Part shown: positions 35,225-45,343 of the stretch, piece after piece | Position numbering within the stretch: the first letter of the stretch is position 1 | Layout of the letters: each line of letters begins with the position of its first letter | Origin: OLB16 sp964422415 | Lineage (GTDB): Bacteria; Hinthialibacterota; Hinthialibacteria; OLB16 | Direction: 5' to 3' | Assembly: GCA_964422415.1 (NCBI GenBank) | Contig: CAYRBI010000006.1 | Coordinates: 1-64,000, forward strand | Length of the DNA stretch: 64,000 bases | The notes under the pieces: generated by a model | Database searches by the model: none | What the model was told of the DNA's origin: nothing | The model's input: only the letters and a program-made list of their open reading frames with translations | Position numbers and translations under genes: made by a program

Positions 35225-36222
35225 TCAATAACTGAACCAGTCTACTACCGAGGTGGGACCATTGAATTCATCCGCACCGGTGTCGCAGGTAATCCCTTTG
35301 CGCTCATCTCCATCGATGTCGATGGTGGGGATGGTAGAAAGTGATGCCGGTCCGGTACCGGCGCCAATACAAGGACTGGCCGCCTGGAGGTGGTAATCAC
35401 CATTTCCCACAAAGATCGGATCCACCGCAAGATTGTGCCCACCTACACCAGTCCAGCCATTCTCGAAATCGCAGTAGGATCCCTGAGGAACAGAAGTGGT
35501 CGCACCCTGAATTTCAATAGATGCGGGAGAGTTTGACCAGAAAATACAGTTTGTCAGCATCGCCGGTGATTCTTGAAAGAGGATGCTTTCCCAGGAGGCA
35601 TCCGCGATATTTCCCGCGATTGTGCAGTTGGTGAGGACTGGCTTTGAGCTGGAGCTACTCATTACCGCTCCACGAAGAGCGGTATTCTCCGTGATGAAGC
35701 AATTTTCAAGAAGTGGTTGCGCGGAATAATCACACAGGATGCCGCCGCCATAGGAACTACAACTATTACCACTAATCGTCGACTGTTTGATGACCGGTGA
35801 GGCCAAGTAACAATAGATTCCGCCTCCATCCAACTCGGTGTGGTTTCCTGAGACGGTGCATCCCACCAGGTGCGGAGCTGACAACTGGTCACAATGGAGA
35901 CCACCACCGCCCAAGGTGGTCCAGTTATCCGAAATGGTGCAGTTGATGAGCGTGGGCGAGGAATACGCGCACAAGACTCCGCCACAATACTCGGTGGTGT
36001 TGCCGGTAATCACACAATTGCTGACCGTAGCGGATTTAACCTGGTCAAAGTAGAGGGCGCCCTCGTAGGAGGACAACGCGCCAGTAATCGTGAGGTGATC
36101 GAGTATCATACCCTCGGCTGCGGTTACCGGACGATAGGGAGTATAGAGTGAGGCATCGATGGTGGAGGTGCCTCTACTCTCTGGAAGTGTCTCCTCGGTC
36201 CCCGCGAGGCCACCATAGACTG
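35225..36222 (-). CDS. Beta-helix protein (3), C-terminal part after the assembly gap
   Basis: The frame is open from the edge of the N gap (VYGGLAGTEETLPESRGTS) to a stop at 35225, about 331 residues. It is very similar to the last module of gene 1 (SSYEGALYF, TTEYCGGVLCAYSSP, LHCDQLSAPHLVGCT) and ends GPTSVVDWFSY. Its frame does not match that of the part across the gap because 100 N is a placeholder. It is the C-terminal end of the protein whose N-terminal part is at 36323-40772, not a separate gene. Confidence 0.85.
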
Positions 36223-36322
36223 NNNNNNNNNNNNNNNNNNNNNNNNNNNNNNNNNNNNNNNNNNNNNNNNNNNNNNNNNNNNNNNNNNNNNNNNNNNNNN
36301 NNNNNNNNNNNNNNNNNNNNNN
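36223..36322. other. Assembly gap of 100 N
   Basis: Exactly 100 unknown bases inside the third beta-helix gene. Alignment by eye with gene 1 suggests about 87 codons (near 260 bases) are missing: from the end of one choice-of-anchor Q signature to the IYGGLAG strand of the next module. Confidence 0.95.
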
Positions 36323-39300
36323 TGATATCCGTTGGGATATTCACAATAACCGTCCCAGAATCGATGCAAGGCGATCCCGCAGCAAGATGCCAATCGCCCG
36401 TGCTAGCACCCACAAAGGCTGGATACACATTAATATTAGCGGTACCAGTCCAGCCACCCTGTACACAGCTGTAGTTGACCTGCGCGGTGCTGGAATCGAG
36501 ACGGATTTCGGCACCTTTGTTCCACAGGATACTATCCAGGAGTGTGAGGGTGGAACCCGAGCAGTAGATTCCGGTGGCGGCATAGAGACCAACTGAATTT
36601 CCGGCGATGGTACAATGGGTTAAACTGGATGTAGAACCATCATTGTAAAGGCCAGCGCCCGCGAGAAGTGCCGAATTGCCCGTCATGAGGCAGTTGATGA
36701 AAGACGTGGAGGAGTCCTCGCAAGCCAAGGCGCCACCCGCCGGCGCGGAGTTGTTCCGGAAAAAGCATTTCTCGAACACAACGGAGGATTTCGTTAAATA
36801 TCCTCCTCCACCGGCTTCTTCCGCTGAATTGTTCTCTATAGAACAATTAGCAACAGTCGCAGATGTAACTGACGAGTACGACAAACCTCCTCCCCTCGTG
36901 CTTTCGCCCCCAGTGATAGTGAAACCATCGAGTAGGGTATCTGATGCTCCTGTAAAAGCAGTTTTCCCTATCCCTGTTGCGTCAATGACTGTCGTAAATA
37001 AATCGAGGTTTCTTTCGGAAAGGCTTGATTCAGTTCCAGCAAATCCTCCACATAACGTGCTACCCGCTGCAAGTTTTATGGATTCGTTGTATGTTCCTGA
37101 TGCCACCCATATTTCGGCATTGCCAGCGGCCAAGGATACCGCCTCGGTGATGGTGGGAAGAGCCTGCTCCCAACTAAGTCCTGTACCACCCGTGGAGGAT
37201 TTCACGTTCACATAGTACCGGAGGGAATTGACAACCGGTCCACCCTCATATTCATCCGTACTCTCATAAGCACCCATGTCCACTTTACCATCTGGACCAG
37301 GTCTTGGTCTTCCATCGAAATCCATTGAGGGAGCTGCGGTAACCATACCGGAATCGACGCAGGGAGATCCATTCTGGAGGTGAAAATCGCCCGTATCGGG
37401 AGACACGAAAAGAGGATAAGAATTGATGTTGCCGTTTCCGTTGTATCCTCCCAGGATACATGAGTTACGGACCATGGGAGATTTGCTACCTGAGACAAAT
37501 ATTTCAGCCCCTAGATCACGCATGATACTGTTAGTAATCGATAGAGAGGAATTAAGAGATCTGATTCCTCCGATATTACTGTCACTATGATTTGCGGCAA
37601 ATGTACAATTGAGGAGGGCCAATGTGGAGTTATTGCTATATACAGCCCCTCCAGCTCCACCACATAAATTATTGGCGAGGATACAGTTGGTTAGATCTAT
37701 TGATTTTACCGCGTCACAGAATAACCCTCCACCTTTTGAAGATGGAGCTGAATTACCGCTGATGATGCACTGTTCAAACACTGGAGAACCTTCGGAGCAA
37801 TAGACACCTCCACCAGCGGATTGGGTACTATTCCCGGAGATAATACAGCCCTCCAGATAGGGAGAGGAGGATTCGCCCTCACGATAAAGAGAATTATCCG
37901 TTTCAGAATCCAAACCTCCACCACCTTCATTAGCGGTGTTTCCGGAGATTGTACAATCGAAAAAACGGGGCGAGGAAGATACGCAGAGGACACCACCCGC
38001 ATAATCAGTGTTGTTCCCACTGATTTCACAATCAGTTACCGTGGCTGAAGCAACTGTGTAAAAGTAAAGAGCGCCATAACCGGAATTCAATGCGCCAGTG
38101 ATCTTGAGATGATCGAGTTCAATCTCCTCCGCGCCGGTCACCGGAGGATCGGGAGACTCCAGTGAACCATCAATGGTTGTCAGGCCTCTGGCCGCTGTGA
38201 GTATTTCCTCGTTTCCAGCAAAGCCACCATAGATTTTCTCTCCCGGCTCCATCACGATGGAATCGTTGTAGGTCCCGGTTGTCACCCATATTTCTGCATC
38301 TCCACAATTTAGCCACTGGGCCTCACTTATGTTTGGCAAAGCCTGACTCCAACTGAGACCATTCCCTCCAGAGGGATGGGCCGCATTGACATAGAGTCTT
38401 GATGGAGATGATCCTACCCCCGGTAGGAGATCATCAGCGGACTCATACGCCCCCATATCCACCTTACCATCAGCCCCAGGACGAGGATTTCCATTGAAGT
38501 CTGTTGAGATTTTCGAATCCGTTAATCCCGAATCGATACAGGGTGATCCCTCGGAAAGGGTCCAGAGACCGGAACTGGGATTGGTAAACTTTGGCGAATA
38601 ATTGATGTTTCCCACTCCGGGCCAACCACCCTGGACACAACTATAGGTGACTTCAACAGTACCATCTTCGACTTCAAACTCCACACCCGGATTCCAGAGG
38701 ATGGAATTCAGTATCGTATAAGTAGAATCATAATCATAAAAAGAAGTAGTCGCAATGCCCCGAGGTGTGTTTCCAACAATTGTGCAATGAGTCAGTTGTG
38801 GTGTGGAATGATAGCAGCTTATGGCAGCCCCATATTCCTCAGCCCCATTATTTTTAATAATGCAATTTCTTATGATTGGCGAAGATCCCATGAAATACAA
38901 TGCGCCCCCACTGCCCAAACAACTATTACTGGAAAACAGACACCTATCGAAGACTGGAGAGGATCCTCTCATATATACAGCGCCGCCATCCAGAAGTGAC
39001 GTATTATTAAGAAAAGTACAATCCAGTATGTAGGGGGAGGATTTCTCACAACAAAGACCACCGCCCCTGTATCTCAAATCCCTTTTTGCACTATTATTTA
39101 CAATCAAACAATTAGAGATTGTCGCTGTTTCAATGGAGTCGTAGAAAATACCCTCACCAGTTTTACTCCCATTTCCCGTTATCGTAAAACCATCGATGAT
39201 TGTATTTTCCGCTCCAATAACCGTATAGATCTTGTCACCATTGGCTCGAATCACTGAATGGTTTGCTCGAAGATTCCTTTCAGATAGTGTGGTTTCAGTA

Positions 39301-40772
39301 CCAGCAAAACCACCATAAAGTGCTAAGTCCGAAAGAAAAATAATCGGGCCAAAGTATGTTCCAGATGCCACCCAAATCTCGGAATTACTGGGTACCATAT
39401 TTAGCGCATCCGTGAGTACCGGAAGAGCCTGCTCCCAGCTCAATCCATCACCACCCCCAGCTGCATTCGCATCCACAAAGATCCGAATAGGGCTAGTCGG
39501 TTCGTCTCCTACAAAGGCATCGGGGCTTTCATAGGCTCCCATATCCACCTTTCCATCTGTTCCCGGCCGGGAATTTCCCTCTATATCCACTGCAGGAGCC
39601 AAAATTACCGAACCTGAATCGATACAGGGCGAACCAGCCCGCAGGTGGAAATCGGCTTCATCCGGGGATTGAAAAAGAGGATATGCATCGATATTTCCTG
39701 AACCTTCATATCCTCCCTGAATGCAGGAATTTTGAACGATGGCGGTTGGTGGATTCTTTTTGGCATAGTAAATCTCTTCTCCCGGATTACAGAAGATGCT
39801 GTTATAAATAGTAGGCGCATACCACCCCGCAAATGCAATTCCACCACCCTCGCCTTCACTACGATTCCCATATACAGTACAATTATGGAGAGTTAATTCA
39901 GAATTCCCGCAATAAAATGCTCCCCCCATGGTTGAAGATCTATTATTATATAGTAGACAATTTTTTAATGATGCAGAACCACTCCAAAGCCATATAGCGC
40001 CACCCCAAGTTTTCATAGCAATATTGTTGGTGATAGTAGAGCTACTGATATCCGCCATGGCATAGGAACCTTCTACCGTAATCCCCCCTCCACCAGTCGA
40101 TGATATATTTCCATCAATAGTACATTTATCAATTGTCATATATCCCACAACGAGGGAAATGGCACCACCTATATGAGCATGGTTATCCAGGAAAGAACAA
40201 TTACGGATATCAAGAGATGAGGTTTCGGCATAGAGACCTGAGGTTTCAATGTTGGATCCATTATCTCTGATGGTACAGTTGCTAATGACGGCCGAATTGA
40301 CCCCCTGAAAAAAGACAGCGCCATAAGAATTCGACCCACCAGTCACAAGCAAGCCATCAATAACAGTATCATTGGCCCCCTTGATCACCATTCGTTCATT
40401 CTCACCATCAAGAGTGGTTTCATTGGAATTGATATCCCGTGTCCAGGTGGTAGGATCAAATCCGCCATAAAGGTGGATCCAGGATGTCAGTGTGACCACC
40501 TCGGTTGAATCACTCACATACCTCCCTGATGCCACCAGAATCGCCGCGACTGCCGTCTCATTGGCCACCGAGGCATCGGCGATGGCCCTTTGAATGCTTT
40601 GGTAGGGGCTGACCTGAGTACCCGCTCCAGTGATATCCGAACCCGTTGAGACAGAGACATATAGGACTTGCGAGTAGTCGGCGAGGTCGACTGACTCGGT
40701 GACTTGAGCAACGGCTGGCATGAACGTTGACAAGGAAAGGAATAGAAATAGGTAATAACGAAAACATGACAT
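36323..40772 (-). CDS. Beta-helix protein (3), N-terminal part up to the assembly gap
   Basis: About 1483 residues from ATG 40772 (GGAGGT upstream; an earlier ATG at 40883 gives a non-signal extension). Signal peptide SCFRYYLFLFLSLSTFMPAVA, then VTESVDLADYSQVLYVSVST very close to gene 1, and four beta-helix modules opening with patterns such as ANAAGGGDGLSWEQALP, AAHPSGGNGLSWSQALP and VKSSTGGTGLSWEQALP. Each closes with RPGPDGKVDMGAYES-type signatures. With the part after the gap the protein has five modules and about 1900 residues, the largest of the three paralogues. Likely secreted or surface-attached, function unknown. Confidence 0.88.
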
Positions 40773-40903
40773 AAGGTGTTGACCTCCAAAAATAAAAAAA
40801 ATATTAGAAAAAGCCCATTCCAGGACTGACAACTCCATGAAAGACAAACAGGAGTGTAGGCACGGCCATGCAAGAGTGTCCACGATTTATTTAGGGAATG
40901 TCA
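40773..40903 (-). promoter_or_regulatory. Leader region shared by beta-helix genes 1 and 3 (second copy)
   Basis: Counterpart of 30879-31003, with the same ordered blocks from TTGACATTCCCTAAATAAA down to TTTTTGGAGGTCAA before the ATG. No convincing -10 was found after the TTGACA. Confidence 0.45.
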
Positions 40904-40982
40904 AAAGTCGAATATCGCAAAACATCGGCTTCCATGCCCCCGTTACCTCGGTTACCATGGACTACGGTTACGTGGGTTCCGT

Positions 40983-41687
40983 ATGATGATGACTCAGACC
41001 CCCTCGACACTCTTTGATCCCGGCCCGGGTGGGCTACGCCGCCAGGTGGTTTTGCCCTGGAAGCGGACCCTCGCAATGTGTCTGTCCAATGTTCGCAACC
41101 GGCTGGGACGCTCCGCGCTCACCTTCGCGGGCATTGTCATCGTGGTCGCCTTCTTCATGTCCTCGTTGACTTATCAGACCCTGCTGGCGGTGATGATGGA
41201 GCAGCAGGATGTGCACACTCAGGCGATTCTCGAACGCGCCGGCGTGGTGACCCATGATCCGGTGGCGATGAAGAACCAAGCCGACCGCCGCATGTGGTTA
41301 TTAGGCCTTTCCGCCTTGCTGTGCTTGGCGGGGATTACCAATACGATGCTGATGAGTGTGACTGAAAGGTTCCGTGAGATTGGAACCTTGAAGTGTCTTG
41401 GCGCACTCGACCGGTTTGTGGTCAGACTTTTTCTGGTGGAAAGCTTCTTCATCGGATTTCTGGGGAGTCTGAGTGGGACCATCCTGGGGTTCCTCCTGGC
41501 GGTTCTTCAGGTGGCATCGGTACTCGAACTTTCGCTGGTTTCTCTTTCCACATATGGGGGAACCTTCGCCGCCTGCGCTCCCATCGCGGTGGGCGCGGGA
41601 ACCCTGTTGACCGTGCTCGCGGCGGTATATCCAACCTATGTGGCGGCCAAGATGAAACCTGTGGATGCGATGAGGTCGGAACTATGA
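40983..41687 (+). CDS. Minimal FtsX-type ABC transporter permease
   Basis: 234 residues, about half the length of LolC/MacB permeases. An N-terminal span (ALTFAGIVIVVAFFMSSLTY) is followed directly by only about 30 residues and then three spans (GLSALLCLAGITNTMLM, FFIGFLGSLSGTILGFLLA, APIAVGAGTLLTVLAAVYP) with the FtsX hallmark REIGTLKCLGA. The large periplasmic domain of the family is absent. The ATPase gene overlaps by 4 bases (ATGA). A partner lipoprotein or periplasmic adaptor is not seen. Function: likely lipoprotein or peptide transport, or mechanotransmission; substrate unknown. Confidence 0.88.
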   Translation: MMMTQTPSTLFDPGPGGLRRQVVLPWKRTLAMCLSNVRNRLGRSALTFAGIVIVVAFFMSSLTYQTLLAVMMEQQDVHTQAILERAGVVTHDPVAMKNQADRRMWLLGLSALLCLAGITNTMLMSVTERFREIGTLKCLGALDRFVVRLFLVESFFIGFLGSLSGTILGFLLAVLQVASVLELSLVSLSTYGGTFAACAPIAVGAGTLLTVLAAVYPTYVAAKMKPVDAMRSEL

Positions 41688-42430
41688 ACGAGACACCCAA
41701 ACAGCGAATTGTGCACACCCAGGAGGTGACCAAGACCTACAGCATGGGTACTCAGGAGGTGCAAGCGCTGCGAGGTGTCAGCCTGACCATCGAGGCTGGC
41801 GAGTACATCAGCATCATGGGGCCCAGTGGATCGGGTAAAAGCACCTTCTTCAACATGATCGGCGGGTTGGACAAACCAACCTCCGGGGAGGTGTACATCG
41901 ACGAGGTGGACATCTCCAAACTTGGCACTTACGAGCTTGCCTGGCTGCGTTGCCGCAAGATCGGATATATCTTCCAGACCTTCAACCTGATCCCGGTCAT
42001 GACCGCCATGGAGAATGTGACTCTGCCGATGACCTTCGCCGGGATGAGCTCCGATGAGGCCCGTGAGAAAGGAGCGTTCCTGCTGGAAAAAGTCGGCTTG
42101 GGTGGACGTCTTGAACACCGTCCCCCCGAAATGTCCGGTGGCCAGCAACAACGTGTCGCCATCGCCCGCGCCATGGCCAATGATCCCGCGATCATCCTGG
42201 CCGATGAGCCCACCGGGAACCTCGATCTCTCGACCGGTCATGAAATCATCGAGATCCTTCAGGATCTCAAGGAATCACGGGGAGTCACCATCATCACCGC
42301 CACCCATGACATGAAGATGCTCGCGGCCAGTGACCGTGTGGTTTGGATCACGGATGGTAGGATCTCGCGCATCCAGTCACGTGATGAACTCGACATCCAG
42401 GTGGGTTCCATTGATGGCCAGGAGAATTAA
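41684..42430 (+). CDS. ABC transporter ATP-binding protein, LolD/MacB type
   Basis: 248 residues. Walker A GPSGSGKST, signature MSGGQQQRVAIARA, Walker B ILADEPTGNLD and H-loop THDMKM, plus IGYIFQTFNLIPVMTAMENV typical of the LolD/MacB/FtsE group. The start at ATG 41684 overlaps the permease stop, so both are coupled. The longer upstream reading is a shadow in the permease gene. Confidence 0.95.
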   Translation: MNETPKQRIVHTQEVTKTYSMGTQEVQALRGVSLTIEAGEYISIMGPSGSGKSTFFNMIGGLDKPTSGEVYIDEVDISKLGTYELAWLRCRKIGYIFQTFNLIPVMTAMENVTLPMTFAGMSSDEAREKGAFLLEKVGLGGRLEHRPPEMSGGQQQRVAIARAMANDPAIILADEPTGNLDLSTGHEIIEILQDLKESRGVTIITATHDMKMLAASDRVVWITDGRISRIQSRDELDIQVGSIDGQEN

Positions 42431-42486
42431 TATCACCTTTGCTTCGGCGGTCCGTTGAGATATAGGGTGGGTAGTGTGGTCTTCCA

Positions 42487-42580
42487 GGATTCCCGCTTAC
42501 GCGGAGATGATGAAGTGGGCTAGTTCCGCGAGAATCGTCAATTCCATACCCATTATCATTCCCGTGCAAGCGGGAATTTG
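42487..42580. repeat. Degenerate copy of the 84-bp palindromic element
   Basis: GGATTCCCGCTTACGCGGA on the left and TCATTCCCGTGCAAGCGGGA on the right retain the ATTCCCGC..GCGGGAAT arms, but the inversion is decayed. It lies between the LolD-like gene and corA. Confidence 0.6.
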
Positions 42581-42617
42581 TTCCTAGTGTTTTGTTGGGG
42601 TGCTGTAGCAACAGAAA

Positions 42618-42699
42618 CCTCACCCCTTAATCCCCTTTCCCACAGGGCGAGGGGACCTCTCCTTTCTCCCTGTGGGAGAAGGGGGCTGGGGGGATGAGG
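42618..42699. repeat. Inverted repeat of CCTCACCCC type
   Basis: CCTCACCCC...CCCTTTCCCACAGGG and CTCCCTGTGGGAGAAGGGG..GGATGAGG form a long imperfect hairpin, 41 bases upstream of the corA-like start. Similar CCTCACCCC/CTCCC(AT)GTGGGAG repeats are dispersed in many bacterial genomes, so this is probably a MITE-like element. The 309-base gap 42431-42739 holds only this and the degenerate palindrome. Confidence 0.6.
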
Positions 42700-42739
42700 T
42701 CTAAAACGAGTACTCTCACTGCGGGAAGGTTAGTCCTCC

Positions 42740-43657
42740 ATGCTCAAGATGTATCAACTTGATTGTTCACGGATTGTTGAGGCGGCCAAAGACACGGCTA
42801 CGATCCTGGTTTTTATCAACCCCGATGAGAGTGAACGCAAGTGGTTGATTGAGGACTGCCGGATCGATGAGCACACCCTTTTATCCGCCCTCGACCCCGA
42901 TGAACTCTCTCGTCTGGAGTTCGAACCCGATCATGTAGCCATCATCTTCAAACGCCCTAAACAGTATTCCGCCGAGGATCAACGGCTTCTCTTCCGGGTT
43001 TCCTCGACCGGTGTGTTTCTCTTTGCGAACCGGTTGGTGGTCGTCATGTCGGAGGATATCCCGCTTTTCGAGGCCCGGATCTTCAACCGGATCGACACGA
43101 TCTCGGATGTGGCACTCAAACTTATCTACCGTTCCATCTTCCATTTTCTCGAACACCTCAAGGTCGTCAACCTGATCTCCGATGACCTGGAGCGTAAGGT
43201 CAACACCTCCATGGACAACCGCCATATCATCCATCTCTTCGGACTTGAGAAGAGCCTGGTGTATTACCTCAATTCAATCAGCTCGAATGGGGTCTTGATC
43301 GAACGGTTACGCTTGAACTCGGCTAAGGTCGGTTTGACAAAGGACCAGGCGGAGTTTGTTGAGGATATGATGATCGAGAACTCCCAGTGTTTCCGTCAGG
43401 CCGAAATACACTCCAACATTCTCGCCAGTCTGATGGACGCGCGGGCCTCGATCGTGAGTAACAATCTCAACGTTCTCATGAAGAATCTCACCCTGATCAC
43501 GATTGGGATCATGGTTCCGACCTTAGTGGTCAGCGCCTTTTCAATGAATGTTCATATCCCAATGGAGGACTTTCATTACGCCTTTTATGTGATTCTCTCG
43601 CTGGCTATTGTGTCCGTCCTGGGTTTCACTTTTTTCTGGAGACACCGCAACTGGTAA
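42740..43657 (+). CDS. corA: CorA-like divalent cation transporter with SMN in place of GMN
   Basis: 305 residues. The cytoplasmic N-terminal alpha/beta domain and long helix (about 130-245, ENSQCFRQAEIHSNILASLMDARASIVSNNLN) lead to two C-terminal spans (LTLITIGIMVPTLVVSAF and YVILSLAIVSVLGFTFFW). In CorA the loop after the first span carries YGMNF, which binds hydrated Mg2+. Here it reads FSMNVHIP (Ser268-Met-Asn270), so the Gly is replaced. MNxxxP follows as in the shorter Gram-positive-type CorA proteins. Transport of Mg2+, Co2+ or another ion is inferred; the change may alter selectivity. Confidence 0.85.
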   Translation: MLKMYQLDCSRIVEAAKDTATILVFINPDESERKWLIEDCRIDEHTLLSALDPDELSRLEFEPDHVAIIFKRPKQYSAEDQRLLFRVSSTGVFLFANRLVVVMSEDIPLFEARIFNRIDTISDVALKLIYRSIFHFLEHLKVVNLISDDLERKVNTSMDNRHIIHLFGLEKSLVYYLNSISSNGVLIERLRLNSAKVGLTKDQAEFVEDMMIENSQCFRQAEIHSNILASLMDARASIVSNNLNVLMKNLTLITIGIMVPTLVVSAFSMNVHIPMEDFHYAFYVILSLAIVSVLGFTFFWRHRNW

Positions 43658-43688
43658 TGATTTTGATTCTTCCCATGGAGGTCTGGTC

Positions 43689-45278
43689 ATGCTTTTCTTA
43701 GTGCCGCTTCACGCTGTCCTGGAGATTGCCCTTCATTCCACCCAACCGTATGCAAGTCCATATAATGATGTCGATGTGACCGTTACGGTCACGGGACCCG
43801 GTGGTATGTCCTTCAAGGTCCCCGCTTTCTGGGATGGAGAGAATACCTGGAAATTCCGCTTCAGTGGTTCCATGGCAGGTGACTATACCTACACAACCTC
43901 CTGTACCAATCACGCGGATTCGGGGCTTGATCAGCAGAGCGGGAAGATCACGGTTCAAGAGACTCCCTCCACGAATCCACTGCGTCTTCATGGCCGTCTA
44001 CGCGTTTCGGCTGACCGGCGTCATTTCGAGCACGAGGATGGCACCCCCTTCCTGTGGGTGGGAGACACCTGGTGGATGGGATTGACCACACGGCTTGATT
44101 GGCCGCAAGGATTCAAGACATTGACCGCTGACCGTGTGGCAAAGGGCTTTTCGGTGGTTCAAATCATCGCCGGACCCTTACCTGACATGGATGCCTGGGA
44201 TGTACGTGGAAAGAATGAGGCCGGTTTCCCCTTCACCGAGGGGTTCGAGAGTGTCAATCCCGCCTATTTCGATCATGCCGATCTAAAGATTGGACACCTG
44301 GTGGATGCTGGCCTGGTGCCCTGTATCGTGGGCATGTGGGGATATTACCTGCCCCAAATCGGTGTTGAGAAGATCCAACGTTTCTGGCGCTATCTGGTGG
44401 CGCGGTATGGCGCCTATCCGGTTATGTGGTGCATCGCCGGTGAAGGCACCATGCCCTATTACCTTTCCGGGACAAAAGAGGCTGACGCGGAACTGCAGAA
44501 AAAGGGCTGGACTGAGGTGATGCGCTCGGTGCGCGAACTGGATGGCTACCACAATCCGATTGGCATTCACCCCACCAACCGGGGACGAGAGATGGTCGTC
44601 GATCCAGGCTTGATGGATTTTGATATGCTGCAGACCGGTCATGGCGATATTGAGAGCATCGAGAATGTGCGTAACACGGTGAAGAAGTCTTACGAAGAGG
44701 AGTTACGCATGCCGGTGGTGAACTCGGAGATCAATTATGAAGGCATCATGGGATACTGCTGGCAGAATATTCAGCGTTGGTGCTTTTATATCACCCTGTT
44801 GAATGGAGCCGCCGGCCACACCTATGGTGCCAACGGTATCTGGCAGATGAGTACCCCCGAACACCCCTATGGTCCCTCGCCGCATGGACGTTCTTGGGGA
44901 AACACGCCCTGGAATGAGGCTTATCAGTTGCCTGGTTCGCGTCAGATCGGCCTGGGTGCTGGTCTCCTGCGCCGGTATTCTTGGTGGGAAATGGAACCCC
45001 ATCCGGAATGGCTGGAGGCCGCTGGACGGAATGATGCGTGGCGCTCAGCCTGCGCGGGCATTCCCGGCAAACTGCGTATCGCCTACATCTCTTTTCTCTG
45101 GGATCCACCCTTGGTGAAGGGTTTGGAGAAGGATATCAACTATCAGGCCTTCTATTTTGATCCCATCACGGGGAAAGATATTCCTCTTGGTCCGGTGACA
45201 CCCGGTTCCGATGGTTCCTGGCGTGCACCCTTACCGCCCGAGGTTCATGACTGGGTGCTGGTCCTTCAGGCTGGATAA
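43689..45278 (+). CDS. DUF5060/DUF4038 glycoside hydrolase (apiosidase-like)
   Basis: 529 residues from ATG 43689, preceded by GGAGG. The N-terminal region (about 10-95, NDVDVTVTVTGPGGMSFKVPAFWDG and TWKFRFSGSMAGDYTYTTSC) is a DUF5060 Ig-like domain. The rest is a TIM barrel of DUF4038 type with RHFEHEDGTPFLWVGDTWW, then VMWCIAGEGTMPYY and VVNSEINYEGIMG, whose glutamates are candidate acid/base and nucleophile. The closing QAFYFDPITGKDIPLG is the usual DUF5060-associated C-terminal piece. Substrate probably a plant or algal polysaccharide side chain. No strong signal peptide is visible (MLFLVPLHAVLEIAL is short), so location is uncertain. Confidence 0.88.
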   Translation: MLFLVPLHAVLEIALHSTQPYASPYNDVDVTVTVTGPGGMSFKVPAFWDGENTWKFRFSGSMAGDYTYTTSCTNHADSGLDQQSGKITVQETPSTNPLRLHGRLRVSADRRHFEHEDGTPFLWVGDTWWMGLTTRLDWPQGFKTLTADRVAKGFSVVQIIAGPLPDMDAWDVRGKNEAGFPFTEGFESVNPAYFDHADLKIGHLVDAGLVPCIVGMWGYYLPQIGVEKIQRFWRYLVARYGAYPVMWCIAGEGTMPYYLSGTKEADAELQKKGWTEVMRSVRELDGYHNPIGIHPTNRGREMVVDPGLMDFDMLQTGHGDIESIENVRNTVKKSYEEELRMPVVNSEINYEGIMGYCWQNIQRWCFYITLLNGAAGHTYGANGIWQMSTPEHPYGPSPHGRSWGNTPWNEAYQLPGSRQIGLGAGLLRRYSWWEMEPHPEWLEAAGRNDAWRSACAGIPGKLRIAYISFLWDPPLVKGLEKDINYQAFYFDPITGKDIPLGPVTPGSDGSWRAPLPPEVHDWVLVLQAG

Positions 45279-45290
45279 AGATGCTCTTTA

Positions 45291-45322
45291 CCCCGGCTCC
45301 GATTTGTTCATCGGAGCCGGGG
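45291..45322. terminator. Convergent hairpin terminator
   Basis: CCCCGGCTCCGAT and ATCGGAGCCGGGG form a perfect 13-bp stem with loop TTGTTC. It lies between the hydrolase stop (45278) and the stop of the convergent giant gene (45344), so it can serve both strands. T-rich sequence follows only loosely on the plus side. Confidence 0.7.
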
Positions 45323-45343
45323 TGAGTCTCTCTGTTGATTTCT

